Positions 49,425-58,931 of a DNA stretch of 64,000 nucleotides are shown here, one piece after another. Within the stretch, counting starts at the first letter, position 1. Every line of letters begins with the position of its first letter. The notes beneath the pieces were generated by a model. The model did no database searches, was not told the origin of the DNA, and was given only the letters and a program-made list of their open reading frames with translations. Both the position numbers and the translations under genes were made by a program. Origin of the DNA: Candidimonas humi (GTDB taxonomy: Bacteria > Pseudomonadota > Gammaproteobacteria > Burkholderiales > Burkholderiaceae_B); the NCBI RefSeq assembly GCF_019166065.1, contig NZ_JAHTBN010000010.1, forward strand, positions 56,436-120,435. Reading direction: 5' to 3'.

Positions 49425-50582
49425 TCAGTGCTGGCCGGCCATGAGGCTGATGAATTTGTCGAATAACACCAGGATGTCGTGCGGCCCCGGGCTGGCCTCG
49501 GGGTGCCCCTGGAAGCAGAAGGCCGGAGCGTCGGTGAGCTCGAAGCCCTGCAGCGTGCCGTCGAACAGCGACACATGGGTGGTCCGGGCGTTGGCGGGCA
49601 GCGTCGCGGCATCGACAGCAAAGCCGTGATTCTGGCTGGTAATGAAGACGCGGCCGCTGGCGAGGTCGTGCACCGGATGATTGGCGCCATGGTGGCCGGC
49701 CTTCATCTTGATGGTGCGCCCGCCGAGCGCCAGGCCCATGATCTGCTGGCCCAGGCAAATGCCGAACAGGGGGATCTTGCGCTCGATGGCGGCCTGTGCG
49801 GTGGCCACGGCGTAGTCGCAAGGCTCGGGGTCGCCGGGCCCGTTGGACAGGAAGATGCCATCGGGCTTGAGCGCCAGCGCATCGGCCACCGGCGTCTGCG
49901 CCGGCACCAGGGTGACGCGGCAGCCGCGCTCGGCCAGCAGGCGCAAGATATTGAACTTGACGCCGAAATCGTAGGCCACCACGTGATACTCGCCGTCCTG
50001 CTTTTGCGAGTAGCCCTCGCCGAGGGTCCAGGTGCCCTGCCGCCATTCCTGGCGCTCGGTGATGGACACCACCTTGGCGAGATCCTGGCCCGACATGCCC
50101 GGGAAGCCACGCGCGAGCTCGACGGCGCGCTGCGCATCTTCCGAGCCGGCCAGGATGCAGGCGCCCTGGGCGCCGCCCTCACGCAGGATGCGAGTGAGCT
50201 TGCGGGTATCGATTCCGGCGATGCCGACCACGCCCTGCGCCTTCAGGTATTCGGGCAGCGACTGGGTGGCGCGGAAGTTCGAGACGCGCAGCGGGCAATC
50301 GCGCACCACCAGGCCGGCGGCATGCACGCGCGCCGACTCGACGTCTTCGACGTTGACTCCGGTGTTGCCGATGTGGGGGTAGGTCAGGGTAACGATCTGG
50401 CCGTTGTAGCTCGGGTCGGTCAGGATTTCCTGATAGCCCGTCATGGCGGTATTGAAGACGACCTCGGCGACGGAATAACCATCGGCGCCGATAGAGACAC
50501 CCTTGAAGATGGTACCGTCCGCCAAAGCTAGAATTGCAGGAGAAAGCCCATCGGCTCTCTCTGGGAAAATTGACGGCAGCAA
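49425..50582 (-). CDS. carA: Carbamoyl-phosphate synthase small chain (glutaminase)
   Basis: This 385-residue glutamine amidotransferase subunit supplies ammonia to CarB. The N-terminal CarA domain ([30 protein letters not shown]) precedes the class I glutaminase with nucleophile cysteine in [16 protein letters not shown] and the SQNHGFAV and [11 protein letters not shown] elements of the triad. No in-frame ATG exists near the N-terminus; TTG at 50582 gives a family-like MLPxxFP start. A TATAAT at 50623-50628 and a repeated GGTTTACTT in the leader precede it. It forms an operon with carB. Confidence 0.95.
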   Translation of the reverse strand: MLPSIFPERADGLSPAILALADGTIFKGVSIGADGYSVAEVVFNTAMTGYQEILTDPSYNGQIVTLTYPHIGNTGVNVEDVESARVHAAGLVVRDCPLRVSNFRATQSLPEYLKAQGVVGIAGIDTRKLTRILREGGAQGACILAGSEDAQRAVELARGFPGMSGQDLAKVVSITERQEWRQGTWTLGEGYSQKQDGEYHVVAYDFGVKFNILRLLAERGCRVTLVPAQTPVADALALKPDGIFLSNGPGDPEPCDYAVATAQAAIERKIPLFGICLGQQIMGLALGGRTIKMKAGHHGANHPVHDLASGRVFITSQNHGFAVDAATLPANARTTHVSLFDGTLQGFELTDAPAFCFQGHPEASPGPHDILVLFDKFISLMAGQH

Positions 50583-50628
50583 AGTAAACCCCGGCTTTCA
50601 ATGACAGTAAGTAAACCTTGGGATTATA
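50582..50628 (-). promoter_or_regulatory. carA promoter -10 box and leader direct repeat
   Basis: On the minus strand TATAAT (50623-50628) is followed by GGTTTACTT at 50609-50617 and again at 50582-50590, 27 bp apart; the second copy runs into the TTG start codon. A -35 box is not clear. The repeat could be a regulator site or part of a leader structure in a gene normally controlled by pyrimidines and arginine. Confidence 0.5.
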
Positions 50629-50742
50629 CCTTGAGACATTATTCCGGCCTTGCTGGCCCCCCGGCCGGGCCGTAATCATGTGCCGCCGTGCGGTTCGCTG
50701 CCATAATGGCGGCTCCTCAGTTTCGCGTTCCAGCCTGCCACC

Positions 50743-51702
50743 ATGCCCAACCAGCTCGATGCCTTGCGCCAGTACACCACCGTCGTCGCCGATACGGGCG
50801 ACTTCGAGTCCATGCGCGCGCACCGTCCCACCGACGCCACCACCAATCCATCCCTGATACTGAAGGCCGTCCAGAAGCCCGCCTACCGCCCGCTATTGGA
50901 CAAGCTGCTCGCCGACCACGCCGGCGCCCCGACGGCGGAACTGGCCGAGCGCCTGCTGGTGGCCTTCGGCCTGGAAATCCTCGGCATCGTGCCCGGCCGC
51001 GTATCCACCGAAGTCGACGCCCGCCTGAGCTTCGACACGCAGGCCACCATCGAGCGCGCACGGCGGCTGGTGGAACTGTACCGGCTTGCAGGCATAGGCC
51101 GCGAGCGCATATTGATAAAGATCGCCTCCACCTGGGAAGGGATACAGGCGGCGCGGGTATTGCAGCGCGAAGGCATACGCTGCAACCTGACGCTGCTGTT
51201 TTCGCTGCCGCAGGCCGTGGCCTGCGCCGATGCCGGCGTACAGCTCATCTCGCCTTTTGTGGGCCGCATCTACGACTGGTACAAGAAAGCGGCGGGCGCG
51301 CAATGGGACGAGGCCGCCCAGGCCGGTGCGCAAGACCCGGGTGTGCAGTCCGTGACCCGTATCTACGACTACTACAAGGCGCGCGGCATCCAGACCGAGA
51401 TCATGGGCGCGAGCTTCCGCAACAAGGGGCAGATCCTGGCCCTGGCCGGTTGCGACCTTCTGACCATCAGCCCCGAGCTGCTGGGCGAACTGGCCGCCGG
51501 CGACGCCCCGGTCGAGCGCCGCCTGGACCCGGCCCGCGCCGCGCAGTCCGCGGGCGACACCCTGCCCTGCGACGAGGTTTCTTTCCGCAGCCAGCTCAAC
51601 CAGGACGCCATGGCCACCGAGAAGCTGGCCGAGGGCATACGGGTGTTCGTCGCCGATGCCGTCAAGCTGGAAGCCTTGATCGACCAGGCCCGCGCGGCAT
51701 GA
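50743..51702 (+). CDS. tal: Transaldolase
   Basis: This 319-residue TalB-type class I aldolase moves a dihydroxyacetone unit between sugar phosphates in the pentose phosphate pathway. Residues 1-40 contain [25 protein letters not shown] with the catalytic aspartate at 17-20; the Schiff-base lysine is Lys126 in [24 protein letters not shown] and EIMGASFRN follow. It is divergent from carA and is followed by a long perfect hairpin at 51844-51887. No clear ribosome-binding site is seen before ATG 50743. Confidence 0.97.
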   Translation: MPNQLDALRQYTTVVADTGDFESMRAHRPTDATTNPSLILKAVQKPAYRPLLDKLLADHAGAPTAELAERLLVAFGLEILGIVPGRVSTEVDARLSFDTQATIERARRLVELYRLAGIGRERILIKIASTWEGIQAARVLQREGIRCNLTLLFSLPQAVACADAGVQLISPFVGRIYDWYKKAAGAQWDEAAQAGAQDPGVQSVTRIYDYYKARGIQTEIMGASFRNKGQILALAGCDLLTISPELLGELAAGDAPVERRLDPARAAQSAGDTLPCDEVSFRSQLNQDAMATEKLAEGIRVFVADAVKLEALIDQARAA

Positions 51703-51843
51703 TACGGGGCCGCAGCACAAGGGCCCGCCCTCAAAATAATGGCGGCGCGGCTTTGCCCTGCCTGTACGGGTAAGCCCAGCCACGCCGGGTTCAGGCAGCC
51801 CCCGGGGCGGAGGACGGGCCATGGATGGCAGGCCGCCGTAGCC

Positions 51844-51887
51844 CATAAATGAAACTGGCGCCCCTCGGGGCGCCAGTTTCATTTATG
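51844..51887. terminator. Bidirectional terminator, 21-bp perfect stem
   Basis: Positions 51844-51864 and 51867-51887 are exact reverse complements separated by two bases. The GC-rich inner part is flanked by T-rich (one strand) and A-rich (other strand) ends, so it can stop transcription from tal and from the convergent ABC transporter operon. Confidence 0.85.
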
Positions 51888-51932
51888 GACAGGAACGGGA
51901 CAGATGACCCCGGCCGCCGAATGCTCGGCGGA

Positions 51933-52727
51933 TCAGAGTTTCTCGGTTTCCCCCGCCTTGGGTTTCCAGACCAGCAGGCGGCGTTCGATCAGGGCCACCA
52001 GGCCGTCCAGCAGCAGCGCGAACACCGTCAGCACCACGATCCCGGCGAACACCGTGTTGACGTCCAGCGTGCCTTCGGCCTGCAGTATCAGGTAGCCGAC
52101 GCCGCTGGCCGAGCCCAGGTATTCGCCCACCACCGCGCCCACGAAGGCCAGGCCCACCGAAGTGTGCAGGCTGGAAAACACCCAGCTGGTCGCCGACGGG
52201 ATATAGACGTGGCGCAGCAACTGGCGCTGGCTGGCGCCCAGCATGCGGGCGTTGTCCAGCAGCGTGGTGCTGACTTCGCGCACGCCTTGGTAGACGTTGA
52301 AGAAGACGATGAAGAACACCAGCGTGACCGCCAGCGCCACCTTGGACCAGATGCCCAGCCCGAACCACATGCCGAAGATCGGCGCCAGGATCACGCGAGG
52401 CATGGAATTGGCCGCGGTGATGTAGGGGTCGAGCAGCGCGCTGGCCGTGCGCGACAAGCCCAGCCACAGGCCCATGGCCAGGCCGGTGACCGTGCCGATC
52501 ACGAAAGCGAGCACCGTCTCGACGAGCGTCACCCACAGATGGGGATAGATGTCGCCGTTGCCGATGAACCAGGCCCAGATCACCTTGGCCACCGAGATCG
52601 GCTGGCCGAAGAAGAACGCGAAATTCACATTGCGCGCCCCCAGGTACCATCCGACCAGGATCAACAACAGCAGCAACACCTGCCAGAACCGCAACATGCG
52701 CGGCGTAAACATTGAGGACTTGGACAT
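51933..52727 (-). CDS. ABC transporter permease, SsuC/TauC/NrtB type
   Basis: This 264-residue inner-membrane permease has about six hydrophobic segments, starting with FWQVLLLLLILVGWYLG. The BPD-type EAA loop is TTLLDNARMLGASQRQLLRHVYIPSA, and VGLAFVGAVVGEYLGSASGVGYLIL is typical of sulfonate, taurine, nitrate and thiamine-precursor importers. ATG at 52727 lies five bases after the ATPase stop, so the genes are coupled; the frame beyond it lies within the ATPase gene. It is the last gene of a three-gene import operon. Confidence 0.9.
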   Translation of the reverse strand: MSKSSMFTPRMLRFWQVLLLLLILVGWYLGARNVNFAFFFGQPISVAKVIWAWFIGNGDIYPHLWVTLVETVLAFVIGTVTGLAMGLWLGLSRTASALLDPYITAANSMPRVILAPIFGMWFGLGIWSKVALAVTLVFFIVFFNVYQGVREVSTTLLDNARMLGASQRQLLRHVYIPSATSWVFSSLHTSVGLAFVGAVVGEYLGSASGVGYLILQAEGTLDVNTVFAGIVVLTVFALLLDGLVALIERRLLVWKPKAGETEKL

Positions 52728-52732
52728 ATTAT

Positions 52733-53539
52733 TCAGGCCCGTTTCTGTTGGGCATAGCCCTTCAATACTTCTTCGCGCAAGACATCCCAGATCGCCTGGT
52801 GCAGTTCGACGAAGCGCGGGTGCGTGCGCACCTCGGCCACGTCGCGCGGACGCGGGATGTCGATCTCGAACTGCCCGATGGGATGCGTGGCCGGCCCGGC
52901 CGACAGCACCACCACGCGGTCGCTCATGGCAATGGCCTCGTCGAGGTCGTGCGTGATGAAGAGCACGGCCTTGCGCTTGGCCATCCAGAGTTCGAGGACC
53001 TCGTTTTCCATGAGCTGGCGCGTCTGGATATCGAGCGCGGAGAACGGCTCGTCCATCAGGATGATGTCCGGGTCGCGTATCAGCGTCTGGGCGAGCATCA
53101 CGCGCTTGCGCATGCCGCCGGACATCTGGTGCGGATAGCGCGTCTCGAAACCGCCCAGCCCTACGCGCTTGAGCCACTGCAGCCCCAGCTCGCGCGCCTG
53201 GGCGCGCGGCATGTGGGCGAATTCGAGGCCGGCCACGACATTGTCCAGGGCATTGCGCCACGGCATGAGCGCCTCGCCCTGGAACATGTAGCCGGCCCGC
53301 TCGTTGATGCCCGAGAGCTCCTGGCCGAATACCCGGACCTGGCCCGAGGACGGGGCAAGCAGCCCGGCGCCCACGTTCAGCAGCGTCGACTTGCCGCAGC
53401 CCGTGGGCCCCACCACCGAGACGAACTCGCCGGGCGCGATGGACAGGGTCGCATCGCGCACCGCCGTATAGCCCTGGCCGCCGTCACGCGCCGCAAAGCG
53501 GCACGTGATGTTTTCCAGCAATAGTGCGGCTTCAGGCAT
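52733..53539 (-). CDS. ABC transporter ATPase, SsuB/TauB/NrtD type
   Basis: This 268-residue ATPase has Walker A GPTGCGKST at 44-52, Q-loop MFQGEALMPWRNALDN, signature MSGGMRKRVMLAQ, Walker B IILMDEPFSALD and switch histidine in ITHDLDEAIAMSD. The SGGMRKR signature and MPWRN Q-loop place it with nitrate/sulfonate/taurine/pyrimidine-precursor importers. ATG at 53539 overlaps the receptor gene by eight bases. Confidence 0.94.
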   Translation of the reverse strand: MPEAALLLENITCRFAARDGGQGYTAVRDATLSIAPGEFVSVVGPTGCGKSTLLNVGAGLLAPSSGQVRVFGQELSGINERAGYMFQGEALMPWRNALDNVVAGLEFAHMPRAQARELGLQWLKRVGLGGFETRYPHQMSGGMRKRVMLAQTLIRDPDIILMDEPFSALDIQTRQLMENEVLELWMAKRKAVLFITHDLDEAIAMSDRVVVLSAGPATHPIGQFEIDIPRPRDVAEVRTHPRFVELHQAIWDVLREEVLKGYAQQKRA

Positions 53540-54572
53540 GGGGGTATTTCTTGTTGGCCTTGATCACGAACTGGTTGGTCCAGATCTTGGAGATGTCGAT
53601 CTTGCCGGCGTCGAAGTTGGGAATATAGGCCGCCTGCGCCTTCAGGGCCGTTGCCGGGCCGTCGGCCGCCACCATGCCGTCGGGCGAGATGGCTTCCATA
53701 TTGCCCTGCAGGGCCAGCTTGTACAGGGCCGGGTCGCCCAGCAGATAGGATTCGGGCACCGTCTTGGCGATGTCGTCCAGGGATGCCGAATGGATCCACT
53801 TGTCGGCGCGCACGATGGCGTTGGCCAGGGCCTGCGCGGTATTCGGATTCTTGTCGAGGAAGGCCTGCGAGGCATACAGGCAGCCCGAGGGCATGTTGCC
53901 GCCGAAGACTTCGTGGGTGTCCTTGAGCGTGCGCGTATCGGAGATGACGTGGAAGTCCTTGGAATGCACCAGGGTGCTGACGACCGGGTCCACGTTGCAC
54001 ATGGCATCGATCTGGCCGCTGCGTATGGCGGTGATGGCGCCGGCGCCCGCGCCCACGCCGATGATGGAGACATCGGTCGGCTTCAGGCCGTGCTTGGTCA
54101 GGAAGAAGCTGACCATCATGTTGGTGGACGAACCCGGCGCGGTCACGCCGACCTTCTTGCCCTTGAGATCGGCCGGGCTCTTGTAGCCGGCCATGGTCTT
54201 GGTCGACACGCCCAGCACCATCATCGGCGCCTGGCCCTGTTGCGCGAAGGTACGGTAGAACTGGCCCTTGGACTGCAGCATGATGGTATGTTCGAAGGCG
54301 CCCGAGACCACGTCGGCACTGCCGCCCACCACGGCCTGCAGGGCCTTGGAACCGCCGGCGAAATCGACGACGCTGGCATCCAGCCCTTCGTCCTTGAAGT
54401 AGCCGCGGCGCTGCGCGATGGTCAGGGGCAGGTAATAGATGAGCGCCTGACCGCCCACCGCGATCTTGACATCTTTTTTCTCGATACCCTGGGCGCCGGC
54501 CAGACGGGGGAAGACCGTAGCGGCGCCGGCCATGCCGGCGAGCTTGATAAGTTCACGACGGGATAAAGACAT
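53532..54572 (-). CDS. ABC transporter substrate-binding protein, SsuA/THI5 (NMT1-like) family
   Basis: This 346-residue receptor has a twin-arginine-type signal, SRRELIKLAGMAGAATVF, with probable cleavage near LAGAQ at residue 28, so it may be exported folded by Tat. The mature part has the NMT1/THI5-like pattern VKIAVGGQALIYYLPLTIAQRRGYFKDEGLDASVVDFAGG and GKKVGVTAPGSSTNMMV. Family ligands include aliphatic sulfonates, taurine, nitrate and thiamine precursors; none can be picked here, and no sulfonate-cleaving enzyme is nearby. AGGAGG precedes ATG 54572. Confidence 0.9.
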   Translation of the reverse strand: MSLSRRELIKLAGMAGAATVFPRLAGAQGIEKKDVKIAVGGQALIYYLPLTIAQRRGYFKDEGLDASVVDFAGGSKALQAVVGGSADVVSGAFEHTIMLQSKGQFYRTFAQQGQAPMMVLGVSTKTMAGYKSPADLKGKKVGVTAPGSSTNMMVSFFLTKHGLKPTDVSIIGVGAGAGAITAIRSGQIDAMCNVDPVVSTLVHSKDFHVISDTRTLKDTHEVFGGNMPSGCLYASQAFLDKNPNTAQALANAIVRADKWIHSASLDDIAKTVPESYLLGDPALYKLALQGNMEAISPDGMVAADGPATALKAQAAYIPNFDAGKIDISKIWTNQFVIKANKKYPHA

Positions 54573-54909
54573 ACTCGACCTCCTGAGTCGGTTATCTGTG
54601 TGTTTATTTGGAACGCGAGCGAGCGTCTACATATCTCAGGCCGCAGCAGCCGCGCGCACGATCCGGATCCCGGTTCTGGCGCGCCCGGCCACTGCGGCCT
54701 GTATGAAGCCTCCCGATAATACCCGAGAACCCGGCCCCGGCTTAATCAGGTATTGCACTATGATGAACTGCCGCATCGGCATGGCTGGCCTCGCGGACTG
54801 CGATCGCGGCGCCACTCGGCGCCACACAGGGCGCGCAAGCGGCGCCGCGCGCCGGGCCTGGGCACGCCGCGTTCAGCTTGCGTTCATTTTCGGGCGGCGG
54901 TGCGGCGCT
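54573..54909. other. Intergenic region between the ABC receptor gene and recR
   Basis: The 337-bp gap holds the ribosome-binding site of the receptor gene at its left end, a TATTAT-like -10 for that operon near 54716-54721 (minus strand), and a GGCGCC-ACTC-GGCGCC hairpin at about 54810-54826 without a T-run that may lie in the 3' end of the recR transcript. No gene is supported. Confidence 0.5.
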
Positions 54910-55518
54910 TCAGGTGCTGCGCCGTTCCATCAGCGCCCAGGCGATGGTGCCGGCATCCACGTATTCGAGTTCGCTGCCGGCAGGCACGCCGCGCGCCAGC
55001 CGCGTCACCGCGAGCCCGCGGGCGTGCAGCAGCTCGGACAAATAATGCGCCGTGGTCTCGCCTTCGGCGGTGAAATTGGTGGCCAGAATCACCTCGCGCA
55101 CCACGCCGTCGCAGGCCCGCTGCAACAGGCGATCGAACTGCAGGTCGCCGGGCCCCACGCCCTCCAGCGGCGCGAGGCGGCCCATCAACACGTAGTACAG
55201 GCCGCGGTAGCCGTGGCTCGACTCGATCATGTTCTGGTCGGCCGGCGTTTCCACTACGCACAGCACGCCGGCGTCGCGCTTGGGATTGAGGCAGGTCGCG
55301 CAGACCTCGTCCTCGGTGAAGCTGTTGCAGCGCGCGCAATGGCGCAGGCCGTGCACGGCGCTGGACAAGGCGCGGCTGAGCGAGTCGGCGCCGGCCGGGT
55401 CGCGCTGCAGCAGGTGGTACGCCATGCGCCGCGCCGAGCGGGCGCCGACGCCCGGCAAATGGCGCAGGGCCTCGATCAGCGCTCGCAGCGGCTCGGGCTC
55501 GGGCAGCAGCTCGTCCAT
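54910..55518 (-). CDS. recR: Recombination mediator protein RecR
   Basis: This 202-residue protein acts with RecF/RecO in loading RecA at gaps. It has an N-terminal helix-hairpin-helix ([20 protein letters not shown]), a C4 zinc finger with Cys61, Cys64, Cys73 and Cys76, a Toprim domain beginning [15 protein letters not shown], and a C-terminal Walker-B-like [16 protein letters not shown]. It overlaps ybaB by one base, the conserved dnaX-ybaB-recR order. Confidence 0.97.
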   Translation of the reverse strand: MDELLPEPEPLRALIEALRHLPGVGARSARRMAYHLLQRDPAGADSLSRALSSAVHGLRHCARCNSFTEDEVCATCLNPKRDAGVLCVVETPADQNMIESSHGYRGLYYVLMGRLAPLEGVGPGDLQFDRLLQRACDGVVREVILATNFTAEGETTAHYLSELLHARGLAVTRLARGVPAGSELEYVDAGTIAWALMERRST

Positions 55519-55844
55519 CAGAAGGGCAGTTTCATTCCCGGAGGCAGGGGCATGCCGGCCGTGACCGACGCCATTTTCTCCTGGGACGCGGCCTCGGCCT
55601 TGCGCAGCGCGTCATTGAAGGCCGCGGCCACCAGGTCTTCGAGCATGTCCTTGTCGTCGCCCAGCAGGCTGGGGTCGATGGACACGCGCCGCACATCGTG
55701 GCGGCAGGTCATGGACACCTTGACCAGGCCGCCGCCCGAGGCGCCCTCGACCACGATATCGGCCAGCGCTTCCTGGGCCTTCTTCATGTTTTCCTGCATT
55801 TGCTGGGCTTGCCGCATCAAGCCGGCAATCTGGCCTTTCATCAT
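55518..55844 (-). CDS. ybaB: Nucleoid-associated protein, YbaB/EbfC family
   Basis: This 108-residue protein of the YbaB/EbfC family is a dimeric tweezer-like DNA-binding protein. It has the Met/Gln-rich N-terminal helix [21 protein letters not shown] and the conserved [29 protein letters not shown] sheet region, ending in [12 protein letters not shown]. Its stop overlaps the recR start by one base and dnaX lies upstream, so the three are likely co-transcribed. Confidence 0.95.
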   Translation of the reverse strand: MMKGQIAGLMRQAQQMQENMKKAQEALADIVVEGASGGGLVKVSMTCRHDVRRVSIDPSLLGDDKDMLEDLVAAAFNDALRKAEAASQEKMASVTAGMPLPPGMKLPF

Positions 55845-55974
55845 GATGAACTATCCTGTCTGAATAAACTGTCTGAATAAAAATCGCAAAATATCCGAAC
55901 GGCCCCGGAACCTGCACACGCCGGAACGGCTAGCCACTTCGGCGCGGGCATGCCAGGGCCTGTTGGTGTCGGCG

Positions 55975-58332
55975 CTAAGCCGCCTTGGGCTCGGTGCTCT
56001 CGGCCCGCACGGACCCGGCCACCACCGTCGCCCCGAAATCGTCGATCAAGGTTCGCACCAGCGGATCGTCCTGCACCGCCTGCTCGGCTTCTTTCTGGCG
56101 TGCCGCGCGGCGCGCCTGCTCTACGGCGTGCGCGGTGTCTTCGCCTGTGCGGCCGTATTCCACGTCGAGCTCGACCACGGTGCCGAAATGTTCCGACAAC
56201 ACCGTGCGCAGGCGCGACTTGCCCGGGCTTTCGGCCAGGGATCGCACGGCGACCCGCAGGCGCACCCGGGCGCCTTGCGAGCCGAGCCACTCGCTCTGGC
56301 GAGCGAGTTCCGCGGCCAGCCCCGTCAGCGGCAGCTTCGCGGCCAGTTCAGGCCAGGCGCCGGCGCTCATGTCGGCCAGGCGGGGCATGTCGGCGCGCGG
56401 CGCTTGCTGCGCAAACATCGCGCCGGCGTCGCCCATGGCCTGGTCCAGCGGCATGTCGTCCCGCTCGTAGGAGGCATCGTCGATATCGGTATAGCCCGAA
56501 GCATCGGCCATCGGCCCGTCTTCCCAGGCGGGGATATCGTCGCCGTAGTCCGGGGGCTCGTCGGATGCTGAAGCATCCATCGCACCATCTTGCGGCGCGC
56601 TGTCTTCGAACGCAGCATCGGCCGGCGCTGAATCTTCGTGCGCATGGGCATCGGGCACGCTGCCGGCCCGCACCTGGCTGCCCGCCGCGGCATCGGCCGC
56701 CGCAGCATCGAGTTTCGTGGCGGCGCCCCGGGAACGCGCCGCGAGTATGGCCGCCACCGCCGGGCTGGGCTGCGGCGCCGCGGCCGGGCCATCGGGCCTG
56801 TCCGCCTCGGGTGCCGGCGCGGCCGCCGCGGCTTGCGCGACAGAGGCCTGCGGCGCCGTTTGTGCAGGTGCCGTTTGTGTGGACGCTGTTTGTGCGGACG
56901 CTACTGGCGCCGGCATCGACACCGGCGGAGTTGATGCCGGCGTCGCCTGAGCGGCTGCCGCTTGCACAGCGGCAATTTGCACTGGGGCGGCTGGCGCGGG
57001 GCTTGCAGAATCGACGGCAGATTCAGCCGCGGACACCCCCGGGCCAGCCTCGCGCGTGGAATGTGCATCGCGGGCATCGGCCATGCCCGACACGGCCGAT
57101 GCCGTGGAACCCGCGGGCCCGGAGGCCGGCTCGGCGGAACCCTGTGCGGCAGGCGCGGGCGCAGCGGCCGCGGCAGACACGGCCGGCGCTGTCGCGCCCC
57201 GGGCTTCGGCCGCAGGCGGCAGCGAGGCACGCGCCCCGTCTTCAGGCGCCGGCGGCGCCACCGCCAGCATGCGCAGGCAGGCCATGACGAAGCCTGCGTA
57301 TTCGTCGGGAGCCAAGGCCAATTCCTGGCGGCTGTGCACGGCGATCGAATAGAAAAGCTGGACCAGGTCGGGATGCAGATGCCCCGCCAGGGCGCGCAGG
57401 TCGCCGGCCAGTGGATCGTCGTCGGGCAGCACGGCGCCGACGCGCTGTTCGATCGCAACGCGCGACAGCATCACGGCCAGGTCGGCCAGCGCCCCCGAAT
57501 ACGACAGTCCGCGCGCGGCCAGTTCGTCGGCTACGTCCAGCACTTCGCGCGCGCTGGAATCGGCCAGGGCCTGCAGCAGCCGCAGCAGATGGCGCTGGTC
57601 TATGGTGCCCAGCATGCCTTGCACCGCCTCGGCGGTGATGCGCCCGGCGCTGTAGGCGATGGCCTGGTCGGTCAGCGACAAGGCATCGCGCATGGAGCCC
57701 GCGGCGGCCTGGGCCAGCAGGCGCAGCGCCGGCGTCTCGGACTCTATGCCTTCTTGTTCCAGCACGCCATGCAGGTGCGTGACGATGGATTCGGCGGCCA
57801 TCTGCTTGAGATTGAACTGCAGGCAACGCGACAGCACCGTGACGGGGATCTTCTGCGGATCGGTGGTGGCCAGTATAAACTTGACGTGCGGCGGCGGCTC
57901 TTCCAGCGTCTTGAGCATGGCGTTGAAGGCATGCCCGGTGAGCATGTGCACTTCGTCGATCATGTAGACCTTGAAGCGGCCGGCGCTGGGCGCGTACACC
58001 GCCTGTTCGAGCAATTGCGTCATTTCCTCGACGCCACGATTGGAGGCGGCATCCAGTTCGAGGTAGTCGACGTAGCGGCCGGCATCGATTTCCGTGCAGG
58101 CCCGGCAAGTGCCGCAAGGGGTAGGCGTGATGCCGGTCTCGCAGTTCAGGGACTTGGCCAGGATGCGCGACAAGGTGGTCTTGCCCACGCCGCGCGTGCC
58201 GGTGAAGAGCCACGCGTGATGCAGGCGCTGGGTCGCCAGGGCGTGCGTCAGCGCGCGCACCACGTGGTCTTGGCCGACCAGGGTGTCGAACGAGCGGGGA
58301 CGCCACTTGCGCGCCAATACCAGATAAGTCAT
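55975..58332 (-). CDS. dnaX: DNA polymerase III subunits gamma and tau, DnaX
   Basis: This 785-residue clamp-loader ATPase has Walker A GTRGVGKT at 45-52, a zinc-binding set at Cys64, Cys73, Cys76 and Cys79, Walker B VYMIDEVHML and the sensor-1 ATTDPQKIPVTVLSRC. Residues about 370-640 are an Ala/Pro/Gln/Asp-rich disordered linker with local repeats, longer than in E. coli, before the C-terminal tau domain that binds the polymerase. No A-AAA-AAG slippery site was noticed, so a frameshifted gamma form is not supported. ATG at 58332 matches the family start; a TTG at 58350 is an alternative. Confidence 0.96.
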   Translation of the reverse strand: MTYLVLARKWRPRSFDTLVGQDHVVRALTHALATQRLHHAWLFTGTRGVGKTTLSRILAKSLNCETGITPTPCGTCRACTEIDAGRYVDYLELDAASNRGVEEMTQLLEQAVYAPSAGRFKVYMIDEVHMLTGHAFNAMLKTLEEPPPHVKFILATTDPQKIPVTVLSRCLQFNLKQMAAESIVTHLHGVLEQEGIESETPALRLLAQAAAGSMRDALSLTDQAIAYSAGRITAEAVQGMLGTIDQRHLLRLLQALADSSAREVLDVADELAARGLSYSGALADLAVMLSRVAIEQRVGAVLPDDDPLAGDLRALAGHLHPDLVQLFYSIAVHSRQELALAPDEYAGFVMACLRMLAVAPPAPEDGARASLPPAAEARGATAPAVSAAAAAPAPAAQGSAEPASGPAGSTASAVSGMADARDAHSTREAGPGVSAAESAVDSASPAPAAPVQIAAVQAAAAQATPASTPPVSMPAPVASAQTASTQTAPAQTAPQASVAQAAAAAPAPEADRPDGPAAAPQPSPAVAAILAARSRGAATKLDAAAADAAAGSQVRAGSVPDAHAHEDSAPADAAFEDSAPQDGAMDASASDEPPDYGDDIPAWEDGPMADASGYTDIDDASYERDDMPLDQAMGDAGAMFAQQAPRADMPRLADMSAGAWPELAAKLPLTGLAAELARQSEWLGSQGARVRLRVAVRSLAESPGKSRLRTVLSEHFGTVVELDVEYGRTGEDTAHAVEQARRAARQKEAEQAVQDDPLVRTLIDDFGATVVAGSVRAESTEPKAA

Positions 58333-58592
58333 GCCGGAGTTTTTGCCCAAAAACCTGGAGGATAAACGAAAAGTTTACCGGATTCGACAGGAAGCCGGGG
58401 CATGCAGGCGCACAGGGAAGAATGGGGCCGGCATGGCGCCGGGGCCGCTGCGCCCGGCCAGCGTCTTGCGTGGCTGAACCAGGGGCCGGAATCGGATGGG
58501 CGCGCCGCAATCGAATATGCGCGCCAGCCCAAGGATCCGGCAAACGAGACGCCAGGCACGCAGGCGCAAGAAAAGAAAGGAGAAATGAAAGA

Positions 58593-58687
58593 GGCGAGCC
58601 TTACTTCGGCACTGACCCTGAACGACTGTGGCTGCTTCGTTCCCGACCTGACCAGGTTCACCGCCGGACCATGCGAAGGGACCCGCC
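58593..58687 (-). ncRNA. ffs: Signal recognition particle 4.5S RNA
   Basis: The minus strand contains the SRP core GGTCAGGTCGGGAACGAAGC followed by AGCC, i.e. the symmetric internal loop and tetraloop that bind Ffh. The ends pair: GGCGGGTCC at the 5' side with GGCTCGCC at the 3' side, giving a 95-base hairpin RNA. A pyrimidine-rich T tract (TCTTTCATTTCTCC) follows as terminator. It lies upstream of dnaX on the same strand, a common betaproteobacterial location. Confidence 0.92.
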
Positions 58688-58738
58688 CATCCGAAGTTTA
58701 ACAGGACTGGCGCGCCCTGTCCTGGCTCGACAGTCGTG

Positions 58739-58793
58739 CCACATCTGGGCCACATCTGGGCCACATCTGGGCCACATCTGGGCCACATCCGGG
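58739..58793. repeat. 11-bp tandem repeat x5 upstream of the 4.5S RNA gene
   Basis: Five head-to-tail copies of CCACATCTGGG (the last with one T-to-C change) span 58739-58793, about 50-105 bp before the 4.5S RNA 5' end. The unit equals about one DNA helical turn, so each copy presents the same face, as in arrays of transcription-factor sites. Confidence 0.9.
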
Positions 58794-58931
58794 CCGCAAA
58801 CGCGCCAGAACGCCGTTCTTCCGCTCTTCTTAACGGACGCAGACCGGCGAGCACAGGGCCAGTGCCATCCGACACTATCCGACACGTGACGGCGCGCAGC
58901 GGCGCCATCGGCCAGCCGGCCGCAACGCGCC

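Noticed and set aside
45316..49629. 1437-codon open frame on the plus strand across SDR and carB
   Set aside because: It is antisense to two clearly recognisable genes, and its His/Gly/Arg/Gln-rich product resembles no family; it reflects the high GC content.
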